Assembly (NCBI RefSeq): GCF_000568405.1 | Contig: NZ_ARZY01000034.1 | Coordinates: forward strand, 1 to 47,933 | Direction: 5' to 3' | DNA length: 47,933 nt | From: Catenovulum agarivorans DS-2 | Lineage (GTDB): Bacteria; Pseudomonadota; Gammaproteobacteria; Enterobacterales; Alteromonadaceae | Shown: positions 9,301 through 16,949 of the stretch, in pieces | How the letters are laid out: each line of letters begins with the position of its first letter | Position numbering within the stretch: position 1 is the first letter of the stretch | Notes under the pieces: model-generated | The model's database searches: none | What the model was told of the DNA's origin: nothing | Seen by the model: only the letters and a program-made list of their open reading frames with translations | Translations under genes and position numbers: made by a program

Positions 9301-9779
9301 CAAAATCTCGTTTTAGAGACACGTTTGAAAACGTCAACGCTGATTTAAGAATGTTATTTCCTAAAGTTTTTGGTGGTGGTGCGGCATGGCTTGAACTTAC
9401 AGATGATGATTTACTAGAAACGGGCGTTACCATAATGGCAAGACCTCCGGGTAAACGAAATAGTACAATTCATCTATTATCCGGTGGCGAAAAAGCTTTA
9501 ACCGCTTTATCATTGGTATTTGCAATATTTAGGCTTAATCCAGCACCGTTTTGTATGCTGGATGAGGTAGATGCACCATTAGATGATGCAAACGTTGGCC
9601 GTTTTTGTCGTTTAGTTGAAGAAATGTCTTCGACAGTACAGTTTATCTATATTTCGCATAATAAAATCGCAATGGAGATGGCGTCTCACTTGGTTGGTGT
9701 TACCATGCAAGAACCTGGTGTATCCAGAATGGTCGCAGTCGACATTGAAAAAGCGATAGAATTGGCAGAATTACAATAA
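6309..9779 (+). CDS. smc: Chromosome partition protein SMC
   Basis: SMC ATPase that compacts and segregates chromosomes with ScpA/ScpB. The 1156-residue protein has the N-terminal Walker A GPNGCGKSN (31-39) and the Q-loop region. Long coiled coil rich in Gln and Glu follows (about 170-500), then the hinge (about 505-630) and the returning coiled coil. The C-terminal ABC signature LSGGEK is at 1057-1062 and Walker B ends in D1085-E1086. Length and order match bacterial SMC, not MukB (about 1480 residues). No clear Shine-Dalgarno is seen before the ATG. It is followed 15 bases later by zipA, suggesting one transcript joining segregation and division genes. scpA/scpB are not in the window. Confidence 0.97.
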   Translation: MRLKQIKLAGFKSFVDPTTVPFPAQMSAIVGPNGCGKSNIIDAVRWVLGESSAKNLRGDNMTDVIFNGSSARKPVSQASIELVFDNSEGRLQGEYAKYNEISVKRSVNRDPTSSYFLNGTKCRKKDITDLFLGTGLGPRSYAIIEQGMISRLIESKPQDLRLFIEEAAGISKYKERRRETETRIRHTRDNLERLEDVLSELQAQLEKLQRQASAAKRYKELKAKERKLKAELAVLKWMRLNGQADVLQQDIQQKQLELDSLTTEQRGDEAQLVELKQAQFLMRQKLEHITNDMFKIAQNISKNEQSIVHLKEKKQHFELEKRQLQDDVIRIEERIESEQEHVANSSFTISELEPELEILSEQVYEAEIELEEKSTEYERFSNEWAEKSKAYFKLESEIAAKKSQCDTIRHIINTSSQRLQQLSQALSELTQPQDINLEQITEEAHITEARLETLQEQNSQTQDQLQADRQQCKDTQRRITQYHTDINQIRGRIASLETLINHQKKINNKTVEHWLKQHGLDGQATELSSHIKVASGWEKAVELVLSQWQKALLIEQALPEMSADYPAGFMLATTDTPHTIDKNSLTNSLASQVTAPDFVLNILANVKIDLSEPTTNYSVINQQGDWRGLCWQFRFDDSKQSVFELDNQLEQSNQQLASKQLEIEQAQARLEQQETEVYQLQEKSQNQLNTIAETKQQLHQYSVDIKQAQSQLAFYKQQQSKLENEQSALTEQIELEQMRLEEVLMGIEELSENLQDNESANEGAEQQKHQLQQSVVDARSKKDNLNNQKHQLQLKLEQAKSAEKNGQQMLASSQTALEQVKQKLALIQEQAIESAEPIEEMAAELQMLLEEKAQQTELKQQTQLELDEVDSKLAELEKGQHGIMDKANKLKEDISQLKIEQEGYRVRARSVIEVLAELEVSFKQISQEMPTDAEENEWERELEKTTGSINRLGAINLAAIEEYEHQAERKTYLDAQHHDLISALETLEDAIRKIDRETKSRFRDTFENVNADLRMLFPKVFGGGAAWLELTDDDLLETGVTIMARPPGKRNSTIHLLSGGEKALTALSLVFAIFRLNPAPFCMLDEVDAPLDDANVGRFCRLVEEMSSTVQFIYISHNKIAMEMASHLVGVTMQEPGVSRMVAVDIEKAIELAELQ

Positions 9780-9794
9780 TATTACGGGTTTATA

Positions 9795-10772
9795 ATGGAA
9801 TCAGAATTAAGAATCGTACTGATAGTTTTAGGTGTTTTAGCAATACTAGCTTTGGTTGTACATGGCTTATACACGACTCGAAAAAACAAACAAATCCGCA
9901 ACGAGCAATATGCACCAGACCAACATGGCGGTGATGAGAATGACGATAATACGTTAGATGACGGTGTTGTATCGCCAGCTCGTGTTGTTTCGTCGAATAA
10001 TCCAACACAAAATACACAGTCAAGCGCAAGCGTTAAACCACAACCTAAACAGCCTGCAGAAAAACCTGCTCCTAAGACTTTCAGTGAAAAGTTGCAAAGC
10101 ATTCGTACTGTTGAAAAACCAAAAGAAAAAGCAGAGCGAATTGAACCAGATTTAGGTGGTGAACAGTTGCAGATGTCGCTTACACAAGATGTTGAAGATG
10201 ATAACCACGACTTTGGCGACGATTTGTTTGACCAAATTAGTGCAAGAGAATCCGCTGATAGCAATGAAACGCTTCAGCCAGAGGAAAATGGTCAGCCAAA
10301 CGCTTCAAAAGAACAAGCGGCTCAAGCTCAAAAACAAGCCGAACCAGAAGAAGTTCTAATTTTAAACGTGGTTGCACCAGAAGGACAAAGCATGTCTGGT
10401 GCAGTGCTTTTACCAAGTTTATTAACGCTAGGATTCAAATTTGGTGAATTTAATATCTTTCATCGCCATGAAGAAGCATCCGGTACTGGTGAGGTATTGT
10501 TTAGTTTGGCCAATATGTTTAACCCAGGCACATTCGATATCGACAATATCGAACAGTTTACCACTCAAGGTGTGAGCTTGTTTTTGAGCTTGCCAGTAAA
10601 AGGTGATGCCCAACAAGCCTTTAATATGATGCACAATGCGGCGAAAAAAATAGCCGCTGAATTCTCAGGCCAGGTGTTAGACGGGCAACGCAGTGTACTG
10701 ACCCGTCAAACAGTGCAACATTATGTTGAACGTATTCGCGAGTTTGAAAGAAGGCAGTTGTTGAAGTCTTAA
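9795..10772 (+). CDS. zipA: Cell division protein ZipA
   Basis: Inner-membrane anchor of FtsZ at the Z ring. The 325-residue protein has the type-Ib topology of ZipA: a membrane segment at residues 5-24 with almost no leader, a basic stop (TTRKNKQIR), and a long Pro/Gln/Lys/Glu-rich linker (about 35-190). A globular FtsZ-binding domain (about 190-325) starts near EEVLILNVVAPEGQ and contains the GFKFGEFNIFHRH and ANMFNPGTFD segments typical of the family. It sits directly behind smc. The gene commonly found next, ligA (NAD-dependent DNA ligase), is not here; a Uma2-family gene follows instead. Confidence 0.95.
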   Translation: MESELRIVLIVLGVLAILALVVHGLYTTRKNKQIRNEQYAPDQHGGDENDDNTLDDGVVSPARVVSSNNPTQNTQSSASVKPQPKQPAEKPAPKTFSEKLQSIRTVEKPKEKAERIEPDLGGEQLQMSLTQDVEDDNHDFGDDLFDQISARESADSNETLQPEENGQPNASKEQAAQAQKQAEPEEVLILNVVAPEGQSMSGAVLLPSLLTLGFKFGEFNIFHRHEEASGTGEVLFSLANMFNPGTFDIDNIEQFTTQGVSLFLSLPVKGDAQQAFNMMHNAAKKIAAEFSGQVLDGQRSVLTRQTVQHYVERIREFERRQLLKS

Positions 10773-10793
10773 TATTTCACTAGGGTATTGCAA

Positions 10794-10822
10794 TTCGCTT
10801 GGGTGGCTGATCATGTTACACT
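10794..10822 (+). promoter_or_regulatory. Putative extended -10 promoter of the Uma2-family gene
   Basis: An extended -10 element (TG at 10814-10815, one base, TACACT at 10817-10822) lies about 32 bases before the ATG. A weak -35 (TTCGCT, about 10794-10799) is 17 bases upstream. This suggests the gene has its own promoter and is not simply an extension of the smc-zipA unit. Reading by eye only. Confidence 0.4.
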
Positions 10823-10854
10823 CAGTACAAGAACCAAGTAGGGTGAGGTTATAA

Positions 10855-11451
10855 ATGTCACTAGCAAAAAATGGTGAATTGTTAACTGCTGCTGAATACC
10901 TAGAAGGTGAATCAGCAGCAGATGTAAAACATGAACTGATTGAAGGGCATGTGTATGCAATGGCCGGAGCTAGTGCCAACCATGAAAGGATTAGTGGGAA
11001 TTTTTACAGCGAATTGCGACAACATTTGAAGTCATCACCTTGTGAGCCTTTTGGCTCTGATATGAAAGTTCGCGTTCGGGATAATTTTTATTACCCTGAC
11101 GTAATGGTTGATTGCAATTTTGATGAGTCTCAACCTTACTTTACACAAACACCAGTTATTATTGTCGAAGTAATTTCACGCTCTACGCGTAAAATGGATG
11201 AAAAAATAAAACTGGTGGATTATTTGAATATAGACACATTGCAAGAATATGTAGTGGTAGAGCAAGATGTTGCTGATGTGTGTGTATATCGTAAAAGTGA
11301 TGATTGGCGTTCAACCCATTACTTTTTAGGTGAAAGCATCTATTTTGAGTCTATCGATTTTACCATTGAAGTTGCTGAGATTTATCGTCGTGTACAAAAC
11401 GAAGATGTCACTGAATACCTAGAATCTTTAGCAGATAATGCTACCGAGTAG
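10855..11451 (+). CDS. Uma2-family (DUF820) PD-(D/E)xK endonuclease-fold protein
   Basis: A 198-residue protein of the Uma2 family, predicted nucleases of the restriction-endonuclease fold whose biological role is poorly known. Visible family marks are the N-terminal KHELIEGHVYAMAGAS segment (25-40), PDVMVDC with the catalytic-type Asp82, and the VIIVEVISRST strand with Glu105 followed by KxxxY-type residues. A strong ribosome site (AGGGTGAGG) precedes the ATG. Uma2 genes are abundant in cyanobacteria and patchy in gammaproteobacteria, so horizontal arrival is plausible. It occupies the slot where ligA usually follows zipA. It is convergent with yfcL and shares a bidirectional terminator with it. 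Confidence 0.85.
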   Translation: MSLAKNGELLTAAEYLEGESAADVKHELIEGHVYAMAGASANHERISGNFYSELRQHLKSSPCEPFGSDMKVRVRDNFYYPDVMVDCNFDESQPYFTQTPVIIVEVISRSTRKMDEKIKLVDYLNIDTLQEYVVVEQDVADVCVYRKSDDWRSTHYFLGESIYFESIDFTIEVAEIYRRVQNEDVTEYLESLADNATE

Positions 11452-11467
11452 TAATTCTAGTTAAATC

Positions 11468-11491
11468 TAACGCAGCTTTATAGCTGCGTTA
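11468..11491. terminator. Bidirectional hairpin between the Uma2-family gene and yfcL
   Basis: A perfect 10-bp stem (TAACGCAGCT / AGCTGCGTTA) with a 4-base loop lies 17 bases after the Uma2-family stop. It overlaps the last codons of yfcL, whose stop codon sits in the loop. Convergent genes and the GC-containing stem fit a shared terminator, though T-runs on either side are short. Confidence 0.6.
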
Positions 11492-11750
11492 ATTCTGCCC
11501 ACAAATCCCAGACGTATTTCTGGTCTTGTTCTTCCAATTCACCCGCTTCAATTGCTTTGTTGAGAGATGCTTCTGTTGCTTGGTTAATCGCCTCAATTTC
11601 AAATTGACCATCCATTTCTAAATAACCAGCTGAGAGCATAATGTGGCCGCGCAAATAACCAATTACAAATAACATATCATCACTACATGTTTCATTTAGT
11701 TGGTCTAGTTTGCTTTCAATTTTGTCTAAATAAGCTTGAGCGTCAGCCAT
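11478..11750 (-). CDS. yfcL: YfcL family protein
   Basis: A 90-residue acidic, helical cytoplasmic protein. It matches what I recall of E. coli YfcL: the central GYLRGHIML segment preceded by SDDMLF, and a C-terminal AIEAGELEEQDQ followed by a Trp-containing end. Biochemical function is not established. In E. coli yfcL also lies beside epmC (yfcM); here a NAD-kinase-like gene is inserted between them, with 2 bases separating it from yfcL, so the three are likely one operon transcribed epmC to yfcL. Confidence 0.85.
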   Translation of the reverse strand: MADAQAYLDKIESKLDQLNETCSDDMLFVIGYLRGHIMLSAGYLEMDGQFEIEAINQATEASLNKAIEAGELEEQDQKYVWDLWAELTQL

Positions 11751-11752
11751 AA

Positions 11753-12904
11753 TTATTCCATAAAGTTAGTTATTGGATACAACACAGTGTCTTTGTAACC
11801 TGTGGTAATTTTAATTAAACCAGACAACTGTTTGCCAAGTTCAATAGATAAATTGTCGATGATCAGTGGTCGGTGGTTAAGTGTATTGATCTTATTTTTA
11901 GTCGCAACCACTAAGATATTGTTTTTGCCTATCTTAGCTATAACTTCAGTGGTTAGTTGTTGATTGCCTCGGCCAAATAAATGCCCTTGGCCACCAATAG
12001 GGGTGATAACCAATTTGCACGCTTGGTATTCTTGTAACAGCTCTAGTATTTGTTTGGCGTTTAAATCAGCCGCAATTAGCTGATGGTTAACCACCGCGTC
12101 AACACCCAGTAGTGTGCCGTCTAAACCGAGTTCAGCCAATATCCCTTGAGTTGTGCTACCTGAACCAAATAAATACAGCACATCATCTTCCATATTGGCT
12201 TCAATGTCTGCAGCTATGTCAGTTATTACCAACTCATCTACCTCTTTACCACCTTGTTTAACCGCTTGAATATAACGTAAATCATGTGGGATTTTTAGCT
12301 CACCATAGCGTTTAGCTTTTACTTGGCCTTGTCTAAATAAACTTTCGTCTATGTCCATTACATCAGCTTCAACAAAGGTCATCATATTGCCGTTTACTAG
12401 GTCGGCAACCAATTTACCCGCAGCTGTAGGGGTAACAGAGTAAACGCCTGAATGAATTTTACAGCCCGCAGGTATACCGATAACAGGCACTCTGTTTTCA
12501 TCGTCACCAATATTATCAATTAAAGCTTGGCAGATATTTCTAGCTGTACCGTCACCGCCTGCGAATAAAATTAAGTCAACGCCCGATTGGGCAATTTTTA
12601 TTGCAGCATTTATTGTGTCATCTGCGGTTGATTCACCTTGATATTGATATTCAACCTGGTAGTTAAAATCGAGCAGGTTGCAAACTAACTCACCCATTAA
12701 ATTGTTACAGGTAACAAGTTTAATCTGGTTTTTATATGGTTTAAGTGCTAGTAGTGCTTGTGTGGTTTTGTCTTGCGCAAATGATTGAAAGCCCATTTCA
12801 GCAGCTTTTTGCTGTATATCTTTGCCATCACTTCCTTTAAACCCAGCTGCGCCGCCAATTCCGGCAACAGGATTAATAATGAGTCCAATGGTTAGTTTAT
12901 TCAT
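11753..12904 (-). CDS. ATP-NAD kinase family protein (AcoX/PpnK-like)
   Basis: A 383-residue protein with the NAD-kinase/diacylglycerol-kinase fold signature. GGDGT lies at residues 116-120 inside LILFAGGDGTARN, and there is an N-terminal INPVAGIGG loop. It belongs to the COG3199-like group, longer than canonical NAD kinase (about 290), and its substrate is not settled. The typical NadK gene is not otherwise in the window, so whether this makes NADP in the cell cannot be judged. Its ATG lies inside the end of epmC (8-base overlap, ATGAATAA), so translation is probably coupled. The link with EF-P hydroxylation is unexplained. Confidence 0.85.
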   Translation of the reverse strand: MNKLTIGLIINPVAGIGGAAGFKGSDGKDIQQKAAEMGFQSFAQDKTTQALLALKPYKNQIKLVTCNNLMGELVCNLLDFNYQVEYQYQGESTADDTINAAIKIAQSGVDLILFAGGDGTARNICQALIDNIGDDENRVPVIGIPAGCKIHSGVYSVTPTAAGKLVADLVNGNMMTFVEADVMDIDESLFRQGQVKAKRYGELKIPHDLRYIQAVKQGGKEVDELVITDIAADIEANMEDDVLYLFGSGSTTQGILAELGLDGTLLGVDAVVNHQLIAADLNAKQILELLQEYQACKLVITPIGGQGHLFGRGNQQLTTEVIAKIGKNNILVVATKNKINTLNHRPLIIDNLSIELGKQLSGLIKITTGYKDTVLYPITNFME

Positions 12905-13427
12905 GGGGATTAAATCTCTTTAAACTAAATGGCTGGTCAATTTGGTAAAATTTACTTAGCTGCTCGGCAAAATGCTTTGCTCGCTCTGGTATACCTTGAT
13001 GCAGATAGATAGTCACTTGCTGATGAATCTTGTGTCTAAATTCATGTCTATTTGGTTCATAACTACCGTTTAAGTTATCGCAGCTCACTTTAAAGTTGAA
13101 ACCTGCAGCAACCGACAAAATCCACTCAATAGCTTGTGGTTTTATTTCAACTTGTTCGAAAGCTTTCTGTTGTTGTTCATTGCGGCCATCTGGATTATAC
13201 CAATAACCATAATCTACTTGTTTACGACGCTCAATTCCGGCTAAACACCAATGGGCGATTTCGTGCAGCGCACTGGCATAATAACCATGCGCAAATACCA
13301 CTTGTGCAGGTTGCTTGTTGTTAGCTGGATAATATATGGGTTCATCTTCACCTTTTACCAAAACCGTATTGTGGGAGTGAACAAAGGTTGTATTAAATAG
13401 CTGTATTAAATCTTGAATGTCGTGCAT
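12897..13427 (-). CDS. epmC: Elongation factor P hydroxylase EpmC (YfcM)
   Basis: Hydroxylates the beta-lysyl-lysine residue of elongation factor P, the last step of its modification, in the cytoplasm. The 176-residue length is close to E. coli EpmC (182). The family's metal-binding motif is clear: H55-E-x-x-H59-W, followed by GIERRKQVDYGYWYNPDGRN, a strongly conserved block. It is the first gene of an operon with the NAD-kinase-like gene and yfcL, and is divergent from trhO. efp, epmA and epmB are not in the window. Confidence 0.92.
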   Translation of the reverse strand: MHDIQDLIQLFNTTFVHSHNTVLVKGEDEPIYYPANNKQPAQVVFAHGYYASALHEIAHWCLAGIERRKQVDYGYWYNPDGRNEQQQKAFEQVEIKPQAIEWILSVAAGFNFKVSCDNLNGSYEPNRHEFRHKIHQQVTIYLHQGIPERAKHFAEQLSKFYQIDQPFSLKRFNPHE

Positions 13428-13518
13428 TAAACAGTAAGCAAATGTGCTTTAAAAACCATGCATTTTACCAGCTAGCGTGTTATTTGTCTTGATTTGAACC
13501 AACACAAGGTTTGGAAAT

Positions 13519-13548
13519 TTGGATCTTGCGCTAGGTTAGGTATATAAT
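13519..13548 (+). promoter_or_regulatory. Putative sigma-70 promoter of trhO
   Basis: A consensus -10 (TATAAT, 13543-13548) with a partial -35 (TTGGAT, 13519-13524) at an 18-base spacer, giving a leader of about 50 bases before the trhO ATG. Confidence 0.6.
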
Positions 13549-13607
13549 TCGCGCCCATTTTATTTTTGTACTCAATTTACGTTTGAGACCAAACAAAAGG
13601 TAACAAT

Positions 13608-14531
13608 ATGCAATACGTAGTAGCCGCTTTATATAAATTTGTTCGTTTAGAAAATTTTGAAGAATTACGTGAACCATTACATCAAGTGATGGTAGATAAT
13701 CAAGTCAAAGGGACTTTGTTATTAGCTAATGAAGGTATTAATGGTACGGTTAGCGGCCCACGCGAAGGGATAGACGCAGTATTAGCTTGGTTAAAATCAG
13801 ATCCTCGTTTAAAAGATATTGAACATAAAGAGTCTTTAGCTGACGAACAAGCTTTTTATCGCACCAAGGTTAAATTGAAAAAGGAAATTGTAACTATGGG
13901 CGTTGAAGGGATAGATCCGAATAAAGTCGTAGGCACCTACGTTGAGCCAAAAGATTGGAATGAGTTAATTTCAGATCCTGAAGTTGTATTGGTCGATACT
14001 CGCAACGATTATGAAGTAGCGATTGGCACTTTTGAAAATGCGCTTGACCCAAACACCAAAACTTTCCGCGAGTTTCCTGAGTATGTTGCGAAAAACCTAG
14101 ATAAAAACAAACATAAAAAAGTCGCGATGTTCTGCACTGGTGGTATTCGCTGCGAAAAATCAACCGCATATTTAAAAGAGCAAGGGTTTGAAGAGGTTTA
14201 TCACTTAAAAGGCGGTATTTTAAAATATTTGGAAGAAGTACCTAAAGAGCAAACCAAATGGAAAGGGGATTGTTTTGTATTTGACCAACGCGTAACCGTT
14301 AATCATGACTTAGAGCAGGGCGAGTACGACCAATGTTACGCCTGCCGTATGCCGATTACAGAAGAAGAAAAGCAATCAGAGCATTATCAAAAAGGTGTTA
14401 GTTGCCCGCATTGTTTTGATAAGACGTCAGACGAAGACAAAGCACGTTTTGCCGAGCGTGAAAAACAGTTACAGTTAGCTGAGCAACGTGGCACAGCGCA
14501 CATTGGTGACAAAGAAACGGTTGGTTTATAA
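13608..14531 (+). CDS. trhO: tRNA uridine(34) hydroxylase TrhO (YceA, rhodanese family)
   Basis: Oxygen-dependent hydroxylation of U34 in a set of tRNAs, the first step toward (c)mo5U-type wobble uridines. The 307-residue protein has the N-terminal acylphosphatase-like domain (about 1-95), with [14 protein letters not shown], and a rhodanese domain (about 125-220) with the active-site Cys176 in [13 protein letters not shown]-terminal cysteine-rich tail contains CYACRMPI and SCPHCFD. All match the YceA/TrhO family. Good ribosome site (AAAGG) and own promoter. It is a single-gene unit ended by a hairpin at 14568-14610. Confidence 0.93.
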   Translation: MQYVVAALYKFVRLENFEELREPLHQVMVDNQVKGTLLLANEGINGTVSGPREGIDAVLAWLKSDPRLKDIEHKESLADEQAFYRTKVKLKKEIVTMGVEGIDPNKVVGTYVEPKDWNELISDPEVVLVDTRNDYEVAIGTFENALDPNTKTFREFPEYVAKNLDKNKHKKVAMFCTGGIRCEKSTAYLKEQGFEEVYHLKGGILKYLEEVPKEQTKWKGDCFVFDQRVTVNHDLEQGEYDQCYACRMPITEEEKQSEHYQKGVSCPHCFDKTSDEDKARFAEREKQLQLAEQRGTAHIGDKETVGL

Positions 14532-14839
14532 CAACACGCTTAGCGATTCATATACTACTTTTCAAAATTGACCTGAACTTTAGCTCAATAGAGTTTAGGT
14601 TCAATTTTATCCTGCAAATGAAAATTTCATCTAATTATCTTTCGCGATAACCTTTATACGCGATATACTCTCAAACACTCACGGATTTAGCTCTATGTTT
14701 TGTTGTGATGGATCATAAATAGGATAAAAAATATCCAGTTAGCTGATTTTATTGTTAATTTACCTTGCCAAATTCTCAGAGCAGACTAAATTTGAAAGTA
14801 GATAGCCACCAAAAACTCGAAACGGATGTAAGGAAGATT
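14532..14839. other. 308-base gap between trhO and the HDOD gene
   Basis: It contains the trhO terminator hairpin (14568-14610) and an AT-rich stretch likely to hold the HDOD promoter. For example, GATATACT at 14660-14667 resembles a -10 element, though the leader to the ATG would then be long. I see no additional gene or RNA I can support. Confidence 0.5.
14568..14610 (+). terminator. Terminator-like hairpin after trhO
   Basis: Imperfect stem TTGACCTGAACT / AGTTTAGGTTCAA (one bulge, one G-U pair) followed by TTTTAT, 37 bases after the trhO stop. Confidence 0.55.
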
Positions 14840-15685
14840 ATGTCTACAGAAAATGCATTACTCACCATACTTGCCGAAAAAATTAGAAACGACTCATTGG
14901 TTTTACCAACTTTGCCAGAAATAGCGATTAGAGTACGTGAAGCCGCCGATGATCCTGATGTGAACCTACATCAGATGGCCGATGTTATTTCTAACGATCC
15001 CGCTTTATCAGCGCGTATGCTTAAAATTGCCAATAGTGCTTATATGGGACGTTCGGTTAAGGTAACAACAATTAACCAAGCGGTTACTCGTATTGGCTTA
15101 CGTCAAATTAAAAATATTGCGACCGCTTTAGCAATGGAGCAGTTGTTTGTTTCTAAAAATGATGTGGTAAAAGCCGCATTAGATAAAATTTGGTCATTAA
15201 CAGTATCGGTATCTGCGGTCGCTATGGCGCTTTTAAAGCACTACATCAGTCGCAATAAACACACTTCGTTAAACTTAGATACCATTACGCTAGCAGCTAT
15301 GGTGCACAATATCGGGGTATTACCGATATTAACTGAAGCTGAACGCCATCCAGATGTTTTTGCAAATCCAGAGTTTTTGGAAGGTGCAATTTCTCGCTTA
15401 GCCGGTCGAGTAGGTGGTTCGATTATGCGCGCTTGGGAATTCGGTCCTGAATTTGTCAATGTAGCAGAGCGTTGGAACGATAAACGCTACGAGCCTGAAG
15501 AAATTAGTTATATTGATTTTGTTCGTCTTGCTGCGGTTTATGCAGATGTATTGCCTGCTGATGGTGATAAAACTGCATGTTATCAAAAGTATGTTGAAAA
15601 GGGGCTTATGATAGATCTTCAGTATATTGAATCTGATGAGTTCAAAGAACAAGTTGCTATCGCCAAAGCAATTTTTGCTGATTAA
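14840..15685 (+). CDS. HDOD domain protein (signalling, single domain)
   Basis: A 281-residue protein consisting mainly of one HDOD domain (about 20-220), a catalytically inactive relative of HD phosphohydrolases found in bacterial signalling proteins. Typical marks are LPTLPEIAIRV, NDPALSARMLKIANSA and AAMVHNIGVLP. The canonical HD dyad is replaced (HN), as usual for HDOD. The start chosen (14840) follows TAAGGAAG; the longer upstream frame lacks an ATG and a ribosome site. No REC, GGDEF or EAL domain is attached, so the input and target are unknown. A hairpin at 15712-15733 separates it from the convergent rdgC. Confidence 0.9.
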   Translation: MSTENALLTILAEKIRNDSLVLPTLPEIAIRVREAADDPDVNLHQMADVISNDPALSARMLKIANSAYMGRSVKVTTINQAVTRIGLRQIKNIATALAMEQLFVSKNDVVKAALDKIWSLTVSVSAVAMALLKHYISRNKHTSLNLDTITLAAMVHNIGVLPILTEAERHPDVFANPEFLEGAISRLAGRVGGSIMRAWEFGPEFVNVAERWNDKRYEPEEISYIDFVRLAAVYADVLPADGDKTACYQKYVEKGLMIDLQYIESDEFKEQVAIAKAIFAD

Positions 15686-15711
15686 TCCTAATCTGCAGCC
15701 AATAAAAGTGA

Positions 15712-15733
15712 TGCGACGTTAACAAACGTCGCA
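15712..15733. terminator. Bidirectional hairpin between HDOD gene and rdgC
   Basis: Perfect 9-bp stem TGCGACGTT / AACGTCGCA with a 4-base loop, between two convergent genes (26 bases after one stop, 12 after the other). No long T-run on either side. Confidence 0.6.
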
Positions 15734-15745
15734 TACTTAATGGAG

Positions 15746-16651
15746 TTATTCCTCTGAAGTAAATTCCAATACCTCTGCTAAACGAGCAACAAATTTATCC
15801 AGCTCTCCACACATTAGTGCAAAATCGGCATCTAGACGCGCCAACTTGTCTTCATCGGTCACATCTTCGTTTTGTTCCTTGACCACATCACTAAATTTAA
15901 TGCGTTTAATCGCCATGTCATCACATAGAATGCAAGACAAGGTTTCTTGCCAATCCACTGCAATTTTAGTTACATGTTTGCCATTGTTTAAGTGATTGAG
16001 TAAGTCTTCTGAATCTAGTGCAAGGTTTTTACAGCGCAATACACCTTCATCTTCGGCAAAATCTTTTAGTTCAACTTCTGTGCCTAGGGTAAAATCGCTC
16101 GGGTGATTGCCTTTCATCCACTCATCAAACGTTAGCATAGTTGCGCCATCTGTCTCAGGTGGCACAACAGGTAATGTACCTAAGCACTTACGTAAATACG
16201 CTAAAAATTCTTCCGCTTTTCCTGCACTGCCAGCTTCAACTAAAATCCAGCCGGATTCTGCAAAAATTGCGGCTCTTACGCAACTAGACTTAGAAAACGC
16301 TTGAGGTAACAGTGTATGAATTAGCTCTTCTTTTAGGTTTTGTTTTTCTTTTCCTTTAACTTTACGTCCTTCTGCTTGTTCAATCTGTTCAAGCTTTTCT
16401 TCAAGCAACTCTTTTACCACAGAAGCTGGCAATACTTTTTCTTGCTTTTTTAAGCTCAACAAATGATAAGCACCCGCGCTGTGAACTAAAGTATGCGCTT
16501 TGGGGTGAAGAGCTTTAGTCCAACCAATTGAGCTCATCTCACTTTTTAAACAAGGCGTAAATTCAAATTCTTTTAGTTTCTCTTCTAATTGTTCTGCAGA
16601 AAATTCGAAAGGTGAGGTGAAACGATATAGTAGGGCATTTTTAAACCACAT
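15746..16651 (-). CDS. rdgC: Recombination-associated protein RdgC
   Basis: Nucleoid-associated protein that forms a ring around double-stranded DNA and restrains RecA. The start at 16651 gives 301 residues, the family length, and the typical opening MWFKNALLYRF, after a GGA ribosome site. An upstream 30-residue extension is possible but unlike the family. Further marks are FTPCLKSEMSSIGW and the conserved LTFDEWMKGN. It follows yfaE by 13 bases on the same strand, so it may be the tail of the nrdAB-yfaE transcript, linking a recombination modulator with deoxynucleotide supply. Confidence 0.93.
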   Translation of the reverse strand: MWFKNALLYRFTSPFEFSAEQLEEKLKEFEFTPCLKSEMSSIGWTKALHPKAHTLVHSAGAYHLLSLKKQEKVLPASVVKELLEEKLEQIEQAEGRKVKGKEKQNLKEELIHTLLPQAFSKSSCVRAAIFAESGWILVEAGSAGKAEEFLAYLRKCLGTLPVVPPETDGATMLTFDEWMKGNHPSDFTLGTEVELKDFAEDEGVLRCKNLALDSEDLLNHLNNGKHVTKIAVDWQETLSCILCDDMAIKRIKFSDVVKEQNEDVTDEDKLARLDADFALMCGELDKFVARLAEVLEFTSEE

Positions 16652-16664
16652 AATTAGTTCCTGA

Positions 16665-16928
16665 TTAAATTTTTTCAGCTTCGATAAGCAAATCTGACTT
16701 AGGCTCACTACAGCAAGGTAAAAATTCACCTCGACGAACAAAGGCTAACGGTTCTTTTGGATAGTTTACTTGACCTTCAAGGAGCACTGTACGACATGCA
16801 CCACAGTATCCGTCTCGACAATGGTAGTGAACTTCGATATCTTGATTTTCAATATATTCAAGTAGTGATTGGCAGCCGGATGATTTGTACTGCGTATAAT
16901 CCACCCGGCATTGTATTTTTTCAGACAT
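16665..16928 (-). CDS. yfaE: Class I ribonucleotide reductase maintenance ferredoxin YfaE
   Basis: An 87-residue [2Fe-2S] ferredoxin with ligand cysteines C37-x4-C42-x2-C45 and a final cysteine at 72 or 73 (LPCCSEP). It matches YfaE, which supplies electrons to rebuild the diferric-tyrosyl cofactor of NrdB. Its position 21 bases after nrdB repeats the E. coli nrdA-nrdB-yfaE order and supports this rather than a general plant-type ferredoxin. Confidence 0.93.
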   Translation of the reverse strand: MSEKIQCRVDYTQYKSSGCQSLLEYIENQDIEVHYHCRDGYCGACRTVLLEGQVNYPKEPLAFVRRGEFLPCCSEPKSDLLIEAEKI

Positions 16929-16949
16929 AATGTGAGAGTAGGCTTAATA

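Noticed and set aside
9782-10264. A 160-codon open frame on the minus strand inside zipA
   Set aside because: It is Ser/Cys/Phe-rich, lies fully inside a confidently assigned gene, and has no ribosome site; it mirrors the zipA linker.
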